A stretch of 64,000 bases of DNA from Diplodia intermedia (lineage: Eukaryota > Ascomycota > Dothideomycetes > Botryosphaeriales > Botryosphaeriaceae), in NCBI GenBank assembly GCA_021495925.1, contig JAKEKT010000076.1, positions 62,001-126,000 of the forward strand. The letters are read 5' to 3'. Below are positions 34,501 to 47,440 of this stretch, piece by piece. Position 1 is the stretch's first letter, and each line of letters begins with the position of its first letter. Made by a program: the position numbers and the translations under genes. The notes below the pieces were generated by a model. That model made no database searches, was not told the origin of the DNA, and was given only the letters and a program-made list of their open reading frames with translations.

Positions 34501-35753
34501 TTCGAGCAAAGCTGGCTGGTCGTCCCCAAAAGCAATTGAGAGCGGGTAAGGTGTTCATTTATTTGAAGAGGAAAGAGAAACTGCTTGGGAAAGGGCGACG
34601 GCTCACTTGTATATGTGAGAATCTTAGCGCCGAATTTGCGACTGTCCAGGAATGGAACGCGTTTGTTCATCCAACCAACGGTCACATGCAGGCTCCCAAC
34701 CAAACGTATCTACCCGAGTCGCTGTTTCTGAATCCATTGTGTATCACCAGACCTATCAGTATGCTGTTTGCTCGACATGATGTGTGTCGCCTCAGAAAGC
34801 AATCGCCACCTTGCTTCCTCAAACGCAACCGTGATGCAGGTCAGGGAATACGTATCGTTGAGACTGCAAGGCACACTGGTCGCACAAAGCCAGGGAAAAG
34901 CAAACCCACACCCAACCGTACCACCGATAGATAGCGGGGCCCCGCAGAAAAAAATTTGCGGAGCATCTGTAAACGACCACTCGTTCCCCGGCGTCACGGT
35001 ATCGTTATCATGCATCAGACGGTGCCGTCTCCTTGCATATCTCTCTCAACCGTTTCAGCCTGGCAACTTGAATGAAACATCGCAGCATACGATTCCTACA
35101 CAGCCGTACAAGCCCCTAAAGTACAACGTCGGACAGCTGGGCCCTGGTCGTGCCAGCGATCGAGAAAGAGCGAGGATGGAAGAGGAAAGGGACGACGACA
35201 ATCTTGACGGGGGTGTCTTCGAAAAGGCAAGATGAGAGCGTGGACCCCGGACGGCTGCAGGAACAGAACTGCGGGAATATACGGCGAGGTGGAGCGCCGG
35301 GTCGACGAGCGCACTGACAGAGTATGTGGCAGGGCTTAGCGTCACTGATATGCGGGGGAGTAAGTGGGATGAAATGAAGGGCAGGCGAAGCTGTCGGACT
35401 CATATGTAGCGCTCGCTATGCACGCTTCTGGAGCTGAGGATGGAGTCGTGGTGCCATATCGGTAGTTTTCTCTGAAGAGCGTTGACTCCGAGGTGTGGAG
35501 GCCGGAATGCAGTACAGCACTTGGTGAATCGTCGGGTCACTTTTACGAAGGAGACGTTTCTACAGCTACCCACGTAGATAGTGGAATCCGATATTTGCAC
35601 GTAAAAGGTTATATTTAGTGCTCGCATCTACGGCTACCGACATGACGAAAATTATAAAAGGGGGCCTCCCGACCCAAATTATCAACAACGAATCAAAATC
35701 CACCCAGCATACAGAAAACCAAAAAAACAATCAAACCCCACCCTCACCTCACC
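34501..35753. other. Intergenic, promoter of lectin paralog 1
   Basis: Several 70-230 codon ORFs on both strands have no recognisable domain. The right end (35700-35753) is CA-rich and lies 3' of the pectinesterase gene. No gene is supported. Confidence 0.4.
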
Positions 35754-38700
35754 TCACGCCGCCGTACACGCCCCCACCGCCCCCTTCGCCGTCCTACTCA
35801 CCACACTCACAACCGTGCTCGTCACCTTCGCCGTCGTCGTCCTCACCACCGTACCCCGCACCACCACCGTCTCGCTCGGCCCCACCGTCACGACCGCCGT
35901 CTTCACCACCGTGCTCGTCGCCCCCGCCGCCGTGCTGACAACCGTCCTCGTCACATCCCGCGCTACCGTCTTGACCACCGTGCTCGCGGGCAGCGTGGTG
36001 CTGCCCTTCCGCACCTCCGTCGCCACACTCGTCTCCGTCACAGCGTTGCCGGCGGACACCGTGACGACCGCCGTCCGCGTCGCAGCGAGCGACGTCACCG
36101 TCACGCTCGTCGTCGCCGCTTTGAGCGTCGTCGCCTTGCCCGACAGCTTTGTTGATGTGACCGTCGTGACGGATGTCGCGCCCGTCACGGTCAGCGTGCC
36201 GGTCTTGGTCGCGAGGGCGACGGAGGAGATGGTGACGGTGGCGGGTTTGAGCGTCGTCGTGGTGCCTGCGGTTTTCGTGACGGCGACGACGGATGTCGCG
36301 GTCGACGGGGCGTTGGCGGTGGCGGTGGAGGTTTTGATGTAGGTCGTCAGCGTGGAGAGGATCGTGGATGTGATGTCTGGGACTGCGGCGCGTGGAGCCA
36401 GGGGGGCGACGGGGTAGGAGCGTTTGCGGAGGGCGTCGGTGGGGATGCAGGACAGCGTCGTGGTGGATTTCTTGGTCGTGGTCTTGACGGACGTGACGGT
36501 GACGTAGGTCGTCGTCGCCTTCGTCGTCTTGGTCGTCGCGCCGCCGCTGCCGCTCGTGACGGTGCGGGTCGAGGTGACGGTTGCGGCCTTGGGCGTGGCG
36601 GTGCTGGTGACGGAGACGGTGGAGCCGAGGCTGAGCGTCGACGTGACGGGGTCGAGGGTTTTGGTCGCCAGGCTGGTTGAAGTGGTGGTGCTCTTGACGG
36701 TGATTGTCGAGGGCGCCTTGGTCGTGGTGGAGAGGATGGTGGTCGTCTGCTTGAGGACGGTCGTGATGGTGACGGGGGCCGGCGTGATGGTCGTGCCGAC
36801 GTCGCTGGAGATGACGACGGTGGAGGTCTGGGTGACGGCGGGCTGCGAGACGGTCTCGACGACTGTGGTCGTGCTCTTCACCGTGCTGGTCTTGTACACG
36901 GGGTCGGGGGTGATGGTGGCGCCGTTGTTCAGGGTGATGGTCTGCGTTGACGTCACGGTCGAGTCCGCGGCGGTGATGGTCGTGAAGAGCGTCTCCTTGT
37001 CGGTGGTGACCTTGGTGATGAAGACGGTGCTCGGGATGCGCGTCGACGACGAGATGGGAGTGCTGACGATCGTCGAAGAAGGCAGGACGGACGACGACAC
37101 GACCGAAGTGGGAACGACAACCTCGCTGGCCACGAACGGCTGGACGTCGATGCGCGTGAAGTTGATCCACGAGGTGACGGCGAAGAAGTTGGCCAGCTGG
37201 AACTGGGCGGCATCGGCGGCCGAGAGCTGCGTGGAAAAGCTCGCACGGCCCGACGTCCTCGCACCCGGTCCGTAGTTGGCGTACTCGGCAAACGTCACTC
37301 CGTCGGTCTGCGGCGTGGACTTGGACCACTGGCTCCAGCCGGCGGCCTCGACGCTGGAATCGAGGTAGGTCTCAATGTAGGCGACGCGGGCAAGGTTGTT
37401 CCACGGGCGGCCGAGGCTGATCTCGGTGAAGGGCCCGGTGCCGGGGGCGGGCTTGACGGTGCACTGGTCGAAGACGAAGCCGGCGGCGGTGGTGTTGGCG
37501 GCGCGCTTGCTGGCCGTCAGGCTGACGTCGTCGGTGTTGGGCGAGATGGTCGAGTTGAGGAAGTAGCCCGCGCCCGAGCCCCAGATCATGTCGATGTTGC
37601 CGACGATCAGCGACTTGAAGGCGAACAGGTAGCCGTTGATTAGGAGCGAGTCCTGGTTGCCCCACACCTGGCAGCCGTACAGCGACGCGTACTTGCTGGA
37701 CTTGACCCCGAACCCGAGCGAGGCGTAGTCGTCCATCGTGCCGAACGAGTTCTTGAAGTTGATGTTGTATGCCTGGAAGTAGTTGCCCGTGGCGTACACG
37801 GTCGCGCTGTCCGAATTGGAAGCGTCGGCCTGCGTGTTGATTCCCTTGTTGAAGTCGACCGTCACCTGGTTCTGCGCGTAGTCGTCCGTGGAGTTGGAGT
37901 AGCCGATGAACACGGTGGTGCCCGACTTGCTGAGAACAAGCTGCTCGCTGTACACGCCCGGGTATATGAAGATGGTGCCGGTCTTGCTGCTCGAAGTGGG
38001 CAGCGCGTTCAGCGCGCTCTGGATGCTGTCGTATGTCGTCACGCCCTCAATCGCCGTCTTGGAGACGATCAAGGCGCCCGCAGGCGGGGTGGTGCCGTCG
38101 TAGACCGAGGTACCGTTGACCGTGGTAGTCGTGTTTCCCGTAGTCGAAGCGGCCACCGTCGGCGTGGTGATGGAGTCCCAGTACGTCATGTCGATCCATT
38201 CAGAGGGCGAGTCCATGACGGCAGACAGAGAGTACGTGTCGGATGTCAACAGGGTGCAGTAACCGAAAGCGGTACGTGCCGCAGCGTTGTTCTCCCAGTT
38301 GCCAGGCCCGGTGTTGTTGAACTCGGCAAAGGTGACAAAGTCAGTGCGCGGGTCGGTGGCAGACCAAATCTTCCAACCAGCGGGCTGGATCGTGTTGTCC
38401 AGGTACGAGTTCTTGACCACCACGAGGGCGTACTTGCTGTAAGGGCGGCCAAGGTAGACGGATTGCGTAAGGTCAACCGTTGCAGTCGAGGCAGCAGTGA
38501 ACAAGCATTGGTCGAAGATGTAGCCTCCGACTGCGCTGGAAGATGCACGGCTGTGGGCTGTGATGGCCGACTTCTGCCTCTTGGCGCCGATGGTGCATCC
38601 TTTGAAATAGGCCTTGGAGTAACCCCAGATGAAGTCAATGGCTCCATCAATGTAGCAGGATTCGTAGTACTGGTAGCCGTTGGTGCTTCCAGTCAGAAGC

Positions 38701-41700
38701 GTATCCTGCCAGCCGATGAAGCTGCATCCGTAGAAGGCAATGCGCGAGCCGTAGATGGAACCGGCCAGCGTTACGTACGACGACAGCGAGCCGTCAAGAT
38801 TGTCAGAGTTGATGATGTCGATGTTGTACATGGCAATCTTGTTGCTGGTGGTCGAGAAGGTTGCAGTTTCGGCGTCAGAGTGCCCGGTCGGCAGCGGCGA
38901 GACCGACAAGCCGTGAGACTGGGTCAGAATGACCTTGTTGGTCTTGTAGGACTGACCGGGATTGCCATCCTGTGCACCGATGATCTGGACGGGACCGGGT
39001 CTGTTGACGGCCGGGGGCTGTTCGTTGTAGGTTCCAGGGTACATGAAGATGATCTGGGTGGAGCTGTCCGAGGGCAAAGCCGCGAGGGCCGAGGTGAGGT
39101 TGCTGTAAGAGCCATTGACGGAGCCTCCAACAGACACCAGGACGGCACCGGCAGGCGGAGTGGCGCCACTGGAGGGATGCGCCCAGGTAGCGGTGGCGGA
39201 AGGAACAGTGGACGAGGCTGACGCCGAGGGGGTCGTGGTGGATGCAGCCGCGCTGGAAACATCATAGGAAGGCGCGTAATTGTACGCATCCATGTCAAGC
39301 CACGAGGTGCTACCGATCCAGGAAGATAGCTTGTAAGCCGCGGCTTGGGACTCTGTCAAGTTCGTGGCGAAAGAAGCACGAGAGCTGGACCAGCTTCCGG
39401 GGCCGGTGTTGTTGAACTCTCCGAATAGGACGTTGTCCGTCTGCGGATTGTTGGTCTGCCACACGGCCCAACCGGCGGAGCTGATGTGCTTGTCAATGAA
39501 CGAGTTCATGTACACGGCGATACTGTAGCTCGAGTACGGGCGACCGAGGTAGCTGGTGCCGAAGGTCGATCCGTACGCGCTCGTGTACGTGACATAGCAG
39601 CTGTCAAAGACATAGCCGCCAGTGGCCGAGGCCGAGGCGCGGCTCATGGCAGAGATGTAACCACCAGCTGTGTTCGATGCAATGTAGCACTGGTGGAAAT
39701 AAGCCGTCGAGAAACCCCAGATAAAGTCAATGGAGCCTTCAATGTAGGTGTTGGAGAAGACCTGAGTGCCCTTGTTGGCGAGCAGAGTGTCCTGGTAGCC
39801 GACGAACTTGCAGCCATAAGCAGCCATGTTGGCGCCGTAGAAGTCCGCAGCGAGGGCAGCCGTGTTCCTGGTCTGCGGGTACGTGTTGATGAAGTTGATG
39901 TTGTACAACGCGAGGCCGGAGCCGTCGTTCTTCTTGGCGTTGATGACAGGCGTCAGCTCGTTCTGGCCAGCGCTGGTGAGAACACCGTAAGAGAACTGGA
40001 TGGTGACTTGGTTCTGCGAAAAGTCATTGGCGAAGGTCGTCTCGCCGCGCAGCGTGACCTTTCCATTGCGCGTGATGCTGAACTGCTCCTGGTAGGTACC
40101 GGCGCGGATGTAGATGGTGTACTCCTTGCCATCGTTGGGAAGGGCGGCAATGGCTGAAGTGACGTTACTGTATTCGCCAGATGCAGGCGCAGTGGAGACA
40201 ATGAGCGTGTTGGTAGCAGTTGCGGTGGCAGAAGTGCTGGATGCCGAAACAGACACCGAGGCTGTTGCCGTTGAATTGGCCAAGGCACTCGGAGTGCTGG
40301 ACAGGACACTCGACGAGGAAATAGCACTACCATAGACACTGTCTGGGAAGGCAGCAACAGGCGCGACAGCAGCAGTGTCGATCGAAAGAGAGCCGAGCAC
40401 GTTGTTGGCCGTGTACGCAGAGGTGTCGGTCACAATCTGAGAAACCCTCGAGGCGGCGGATGCTCCCGGGCCGGAGTTGCTGGCCTCAACGAAGGTGACG
40501 TTGGTAGTCTTGGACGCAATCAACCATCCAACAGGAGCGATGTGAGCATCCAGGTAGGAGTTGACCACCGCCACCCGCGCTGACGTTGTGTAGTCGCGGC
40601 CCAAGTACGTGCTCGCCTTCGGCACGCTGCTGTCTTTCGGCACGAAGGTACAAGTGTCGAAGACAAACTCCGAGGGGTTGTACTGCGACTGGTACGACTG
40701 TGCAGAGAGAGACTGACCGGTCGTTGTTCCGGTACTGACGATCTTCGAGTTGTAGAAGTAAGCACCACCCTGGCCCCAAACAACGTCCGTGGTACCCGTG
40801 ATCTTGCAGCCTGCAAAGAAGTGGGCGCCGTAGTTGAGCAGCAGTGCACCCTGAGAGGACGTGATCCCGCAGTTGTAGTAGTAGGCCTTCAGAGCTTTGG
40901 AGGACAGTGCAACAGCGTTGTAGCCCGTAGTAGCAGTGTAAGCGTTCTCGAAGTTGATGTTGTAGAAGCTGATGCTCTTGCTGTAATACTGCGTGGCCTG
41001 GAACGGGGCGGTGCCGGAAGATCCTCCGCTGCTGGAGAGCACACCAGCCGAAGACCTGAGCGTCACCTTGTTGCTGGACTGGTCAAGCTCGCTGGATGTC
41101 TCACCGCGGAAGACGGTGGGGCCGACACGGGTGAAGGTGATCTGCTCGGTATATGTGCCAGCGAGAATGTACACGTACTCCGTCTTGGACGTATCCGTAG
41201 AAAGATCCTTGACGGCATCGGCGATGCTGGTGTAATTGGCGCAAGAGCCAGTCGGACCTACAACACGAGCAGTGGTGGGGACCGATGAAGGAAGGGTGCA
41301 GCCTGAAGCCGAAGTAGATGCAACGGTAGTGGAGCTCGCCGTACCCACCGAAGTGCTCACTCCGGAGGAGGTCGAGGAACCAGTGACGGAGGTTGAGCTC
41401 GTTGAATCGCTGGTGGATATCGTAGAGTCGGAAGAAGAAACAGATGTGGATGAAGCAGGAGTAGCACTGCTGGAAAGCGAAGACGAATCACTGACAGAGG
41501 CCGAGGTTGAGGATGCAGAGGTAATCGAGCTTGAAGATGCGGAGACAGAGCTGCTCAACAACACAGAGCTTGACGATGAGGAAACAGAGGTTGTGATGCT
41601 GGAAGAGGAAGAGGCGGTAGATGACACCACACTCGCCGAGCTCGCCGTTGCAACTTGGGATGAATCCGAATCCTGCACGATGGAGATGACCGAGGAGTCG

Positions 41701-42961
41701 ATCCAGTTGGTGTTTGCCGTAGCAACCGAAGCAGGAGCGCCGGCAAAGACCTTACCGACGGAGAATTGAGAAACCTGGTCGACACTCAAGCTGTTGACGT
41801 AGGAAGCCCTTGCGGCAGAGTTCGAGGAGTAGGATCCAGCACCCGTGTTACCGAACTCGCCGTAGAAGTTCAGTGCCGTCTGGGTCTTGGAGTCAACGTG
41901 AACACCGGTGCTGAGGATGAAGCTCGACAGGGCCGAGTTCCTGTAGACTACAACAGATCCACCGCCGTTGGCTGCGGCAAGGGAAATACCGGTCACTGTG
42001 ACGCCAGACTTCGGGGCAACGGTGCAGGAATCCAACACAACGGTGGAGTTGGAGCTAACGACGGTACCGGAAGTCACACCTTTGTTGAAGACCACCAGCG
42101 CATTGCTTGCCGTGGGCGTGAGAGTGGATCCGTAAATGTACATGTTGGGCGTGTTGTAGATGAGCTTCGAACGCGCTTCGATGTACGAGTTGTAAACAAA
42201 CGTGGTACCGGTAGACGACGAGATGCCCAGATCGCCAGCCGAGACGAACTGGCAGTTGTAAAACGCGTTCTTGGGGCCGCTCAGCGAGACAGCCGCAGCG
42301 GTGCTGGCCGTGTTCGACGTGATGAAGTTGATGTTCTTCCACGTCGTGCCCTGGCTGGCGGCAGTGTTCCAGGAAAGGGGGGTTCCCGCATTCGAGATGA
42401 CCACCTTGTTCTGCGAGTAGTCACTGGAGGACGACGACTCGCCGATGATGGTGACGGCAGCGGTAGCCTGGACGATGACCGAATCCGTGTAGGTACCCGC
42501 TTTAACGGAGACGGTGGGAATGCCACTGTTCTGCGCATACGAAAGGGCAGGGCTGATGGCTGTGAACTGTCCGCTTCCGTCAGTGGCAACGGTAATGACA
42601 GAGCTTGCAGCTGATATGAAGTTAGTGACAATTGACAGGTGATTGGCAAATGATGGAGGAAATTACCAAGCGCCGAAGAAGAAGAAGAAGAAGAAGTCGA
42701 AGACAAAGAAGAAGCGAGCGAAGTGGATCCGACAGATGATACAGAGGTAGACGTCGCCGTTGTCCCAGAGGAAACGAGAGCAGACGTTGACGTTGCAATA
42801 TCGGAAGCGACAGGAGTAGATGGGGGCGTTGCAACGTCGGACGAGCCATCACTGCATCCACATGGCAGATCAGAGGAGCTGGAGAGGCTGGGCTGGGTGG
42901 AGGAGGTCTCGGTCTGTGCAGCAGCCAAACAGGCGGCTGCCAGAATCAAGAACCGCCGCAT
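35754..42961 (-). CDS. Giant secreted protein with five tandem pectinesterase (CE8) domains
   Basis: Two exons (42667-42961, 35754-42610) encode 2,383 residues. A signal peptide (MRRFLILAAACLAAAQT) and Ser-rich linker lead into five beta-helix pectinesterase units at roughly 100-390, 555-870, 912-1225, 1263-1575 and 1622-1925, with Ser/Thr linkers between. A 450-residue Thr/Ser/Val repeat tail follows. Units 3, 4 and 5 retain the catalytic set: GYQDTLL/GWQDTLL/GNQDSLL, GSIDFIWG/GAIDFIWG/GNIDMIWG and LGRPY or LGRPW. Unit 2 has SSQGALL (catalytic Asp replaced by Gly) though GTTDVVWG and LGRDY remain. Unit 1 has lost all three. Typical fungal enzymes have a single domain of about 300-350 residues. 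Expected role: de-esterifying homogalacturonan outside the cell. The heavily glycosylatable tail suggests wall attachment, but no clear GPI signal is seen. Confidence 0.9.
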
Positions 42962-44506
42962 CTTGGGGAATCTTCAGCCTCACGAACTGGCAACAAAACG
43001 AAGGCACAGAGCAGCTGCTACAGACGAAGGCGAGGAGCGGGCTACAAGGTCAAGATAAAGCATCTCAAGCGGGCGCCTCTCGTCGGGCTGAGCGATGGGC
43101 GGCGTCATGTTGTCCATGGTGGCTGCTGAACGCTGCTGGCCAGACGCCCATGGCGCTTCGGTGGCGCCGAGAAGTCGACGAGAGCTGAGAGACTTTGGTA
43201 GGCGTGAAGCGTATAAGGTCGTGTTCTGGATGCAAAAGAGAGCGGAGTGTCCCGGCCGAACAAGTCAGGCGGCTGAAGAATGAGCCCATGAAGATAGCCG
43301 CATCTCGTATCGGCAAGCAATTGGGGCTCGGTGGCGGCCAAAGGTCATAACCGGGATGAGAAAGACGGTAGGCTAAGCGGAAAGCTCCGGCAGCCAAAGT
43401 CGATGCGGCATGCCGCTCGTTGGCGTCAGAGGCTTTGAGCACCAAGCCTGTCTTCGCCGCGTTCCAGCCACTCTGCAAGATGCCTTCGGAGGCTGTGGAG
43501 GAGACGCGAGGAGCTCGAACATGGGGGCATCAGCCAGGGAGATTGAGGACAGCTGATGATCGAAAGGTTCCAGAAGCAGGGACTGACTCGCAGCACCGAG
43601 TCGGTACGGTAAGGCCAGATGATACAGCGGCATTGGGAGTGCCGATTCGAGGCGCAGACGCCGAAGGCCGAGTCGTGGCAGCGCCGGCCGGGGGCTAACG
43701 GATCCAGGTACAGTGGCAGGCGAGAAGAGCGGGATGCCACGCGAGTGACAGGGCGCTGTGGCCAGGTTGAGGATGGTGTTGACGAAAAGCTTGACGGCTC
43801 CGGCCGTAACCGCAGCCTTAGCGTCTGCTTGAATCATTCCACCAATCGCCGCTTTTTGCACGCGTGCCGAGCACACTAGCTCCATCGGCTTGGCCAGGTA
43901 AGCCTTCGGACTTATCGGTTCGCTCCAGGATCTCGTCCATCATCTTTCCTCTTGCGGGCCCTCGCCACCCACAAAAATCCTACGTCGCCGGCCATGGCGA
44001 CCGATCAAGCATTCACCCTGTCGAATTCCTCCTATTTCAACACTGGAATGCGGCAGTGTCCGCTGCAACGAGATGGCCCGGATCCCCGAGATTTCCCCGC
44101 ACCTGCTCCCTTCGTGTCGCTTTTCGTGTCGGTCCAAAGCCTCACCCTTGCTATTTTGAGCGTGCACGGAAACACCTTTGTCATTCCTAACACGAGCATC
44201 TGCACAGCAAGAACTTTGAAAGAAAAGATTGCGCGATACTTCAAGCGAGGTATATGGGTGCCATTGTCTGCCGATCTTTGACTCCCTCCTTCACTGGGAC
44301 CACGTGCGACCCCATACTGACCGCCACAGCGGGTGACCACCGCTCTACAGGATCTCGGCCAACTTTAGGAGTGGACGTCTTACATCGTCACTTTTCACCA
44401 TTCGACAAATTTACCGTACCTTACTTCAGTAACCATTTGCTTTGTCCTGTATCTTGATCGCATCATTTACAGCCATTCTGGTCCACCTCGTAAGCCATCC
44501 GGAGCA
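42962..44506. other. Intergenic, upstream of the pectinesterase gene
   Basis: The longest ORF (43373-43885, minus, 170 codons) has no recognisable domain and is overlapped by opposing ORFs, so it is not accepted. The left part should be the promoter of the pectinesterase gene; the right part is 3' of lectin paralog 2. Confidence 0.4.
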
Positions 44507-47440
44507 CTACTCCGCGGGTATAGCAATCCAGTGTACTCTCGCCGAAGATATCGAGCTTCCACCCCAGGCATAAATGTGCCAGGCGAACTGATCGGCGGTC
44601 ACGTCCCAAACATGAGTACCGAAGCGGGGATTTTCGGACGAGCCACTGATGTCGAAAGACGTGAAGCCAGCGAGTACCTTGGGCGGCTTCGAGAATTTCC
44701 CCTCTGGAAAGCGGCGGGTACTTTCATCGACTTTGTCTACGCAATCTTCCGGATCGTCCTGGAAGCCGTAGCTGGAAATGATGCAGCCCGAGTCCTCGCT
44801 CATTGCAATCCAGGAAATGGATGCTTGGGCTAAAGCCGAGTCTGCGGATCCGACGTTCATGGTGAATCCGGTTTTGTCGACGTTGGTAGCATGGACGTCG
44901 ACCCGTTTGCTGACTTTGATGTCGAGGTCCAGGCCGGAAATCCATGTCAGCACTTGTGGCTGCTCCGTGAAGGGCTTTGCAAACTTGACGTCCCTCTTCA
45001 CTGAGCCGCGGGCTTCAAAGCGGCCTGCCTGGATGCCGGGTGTGCCAGGACGTATACCGGTCCAAGAGAACTCGCCGCTGTATGAAATCAGCATATTGCG
45101 TGCCTTGGTTGCCTTCTTTTCGCGTCCACTTACCCGTAGAAGATAGAATCCGACCACTGATCCACCCCGATACTGAACTTTTCATCGGTGACGAAGTCGA
45201 CATTAGCCGCGAAACGCATATTTGCTCCCCACCAGGTGTCCATCTTGCGGAAGCCAAGCATCATCGCCGGTATTGGCTTCTCTGGAGCGACATTTTCGTA
45301 GGAAACGACCGCTGAAGTACGATCCACGGGGTGCTCCCAGTCATGAACCGAGTATGTGTCCCAAAAACCACATGGGATGTCGTCGATGCCTTCATCTTCG
45401 ACATCGACAGCGTCACCCATGCTGACACTCGTCTCTGCAGGGGGCTTGGCGTTGCTCCAGATCGGCGCCAGTCGGAAGAACCCTCGCGCTGAAATACCGT
45501 CGAGGGACGCTCGTCCCCAAAAGCCGTGGAGGTGCCCACCTTCCAGCAGCGGGTCGAAGTGCGTCATTACGATACGTTCAAACTCCACACCATCGCGCCA
45601 AGACGTGCCCTCCGCCGGCTCTTGCCAATCCGCCGCCTGCGCAACGAGCAAAGACCCCCGGTTCGTCGAGAGGCGCACCGCAGTGACAAAGACGTGCGCG
45701 GGCTCAACCTTTGCCCTTCCAACTTCAATCGAGCACCCCACGACCTGCTCCTTGGCTTCCAAATCCAGCTTCAGCCTGACCGACCTGACCCTGCGAGGGA
45801 TGGCGCCAAGATGCGTCGCCAGCCCGTTCGTGTACCGGAGGCTGAGGCCCACTACAATGCCCTTGGAGACATATGCGCTGACTTCGGCGAGCCGCCAGCC
45901 CGGCCTGAGGTGTTCCAAGCTGCAAAACGCTTGCCCGGCGCCCTCGCGACCGCACGGCGTGTCCATCCGGGCGTGGCGCGAGATGCCGGGATGTTCGGCG
46001 GCGAGCGCCTTTATCGTGGCCAGCTCGGCCGCAAACAGGTCCACCTCGTTGCCGGACCAGAGCGACGCCGGGCCCGCCGCAGACGCCGATGGTACGACCT
46101 CGGGCAGGTGGTCGCCGAACACCAGCGGATCCTCGAACTGCTCGGCTCGCTTGTCGTCGGCGGCGACGCCCGGGTTGCGGCGCGTCGTCTCGACCTCCTG
46201 CCGGATCTTGAGCATCTGGGTCGCGCACTCGCGCTTCGCGCGCGTGATGCCGCGCCACGACGAGTCGAATCGCCGCTTGGCGGCGCCGTGGGTTTGCTGC
46301 TGGAACTGCTTGGTTCCGGACTTGATCTGCGAGATCTGTGCGGATAGCCGCCGCTCGATGGCCTTGAACTCCATGAAGGCGTCGAGCAGAGCGTTGGCGT
46401 AGAAGGCGCAGTGGTCATAGCAGGGCAGGGAGGTGGGTGTTTGAGCGTTGCCGAGGCTGTCGTACCTGGTGAGGATGGCGAATATCCTCTCGGGCTGCTT
46501 GGTGGCCCGACCCGGGAAAGATGCTACTACACCACGGAGGGACTCTAGCATGTACGGGTTATCTTTAATGGTGATGGGGCCGCCTCCGACATTGCAAAAC
46601 TCCACGGTGATGTCGCAGTGCTCCGCCACCTTGCGCAACGCTGCTTCAGTCGCATCGTTGTACGGGAGGAACTCGCCGTGGCTGATCTTGAGAACGGTGT
46701 CGAGTGCAGCCGATATCTGGGAGGACGTGTCCTTGTCCTTCAGCCGCACCGAGACTAACGCGCTGAGCTGACCACCCTCGAGAAAGCCAGAGATGAAGCA
46801 GTCCCCGAAGCCGTTCTTCAGGCCATCCGCTTCGTCTCTGGGCCGGGGAACGGCGAAAGCTGCGCCAGGGCGGTCTTGGCGCGTCACTACCCTCACGCTC
46901 AGGAAGTAGTTCAGGTCGGCTTCGCAGAAGCTGCGAATATCGAACGGGAGACCGGTGACAGAGCCGTTGCGGCTTTGGTGGATGATCGGAACAACGGCGG
47001 AAATGTTCATGTCCGTAGTAACGTCACTGCCAAGTCACGTCCTGAGAAACGCCACATACCATCGTTGGAGAGCATACTGACCTAAGGCTGTCGACGGATC
47101 GAGAAGTGAAAGTCACAATGGGGGATTTGTGGTCTTTCCCGGTGACTGGGGCACAGTCGCCGCCGTTGTCTGTGATGGTGGATACACCCTTGGTCTCGTT
47201 CCACTGCGACGATGTCGGTGTTGCGCTCGTGAGCACACTGGCCTCTGAACCGCATTGGGACAATGAATCGCCTTGCATGTCTTGCGGCAATACCTTTGGA
47301 GAGTGTACCTGGGACGGGGAGGCGTCTGGGCGGAACTTTTCGATGGAAACGGCATTCTCGTCCTGGAGTTCCTGAGTGAAGGAGTTGAATCCTTGGCCCA
47401 ATTGCATAGAATCATTGTAAGGTGCTACGAGGTGCTCCAT
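44507..47440 (-). CDS. H-type lectin protein with MACPF-like N-terminal region (paralog 2)
   Basis: Three exons (47082-47440, 45134-47026, 44507-45077) give 940 residues. It is co-linear with the gene at 31990-34500: shared LxxGQGFxSFTQE start, CEADLNYFLSVR, the MACPF-like FGDCFISGFLEGG at residues 193-205, a helical region with ALLDAFMEFKAIERRL, and three C-terminal H_lectin-like repeats ending WIAIPAE. It differs by an extra segment of about 200 residues (about 400-640). Part of that segment (GWRLAEVSAYVSKGIVVGLSLRYTNG) resembles a jacalin-type beta-prism strand pair. Two intron positions (after the Ser of exon 1 and at FYG/GEFSW) are shared with paralog 1; the others are absent here. Glycan binding is likely from the family; membrane activity is only suggested. 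Confidence 0.78.

Noticed and set aside
34239..34934. 231-codon plus-strand ORF over the 5' end of lectin paralog 1
   Set aside because: It runs antisense to exons supported by alignment with the paralog.
36529..37275. Plus-strand ORF inside the pectinesterase 3' region
   Set aside because: It is the antisense of the Thr/Ser/Val repeat tail; its Val-rich composition is a mirror artefact.
41236..41769. Acidic 177-codon ORF on the plus strand
   Set aside because: It is the complement of a Ser-rich linker in the pectinesterase; no independent support.
43373..43885. 170-codon minus-strand ORF upstream of the pectinesterase
   Set aside because: No recognisable domain, overlapped by opposing ORFs, and no intron or promoter pattern.
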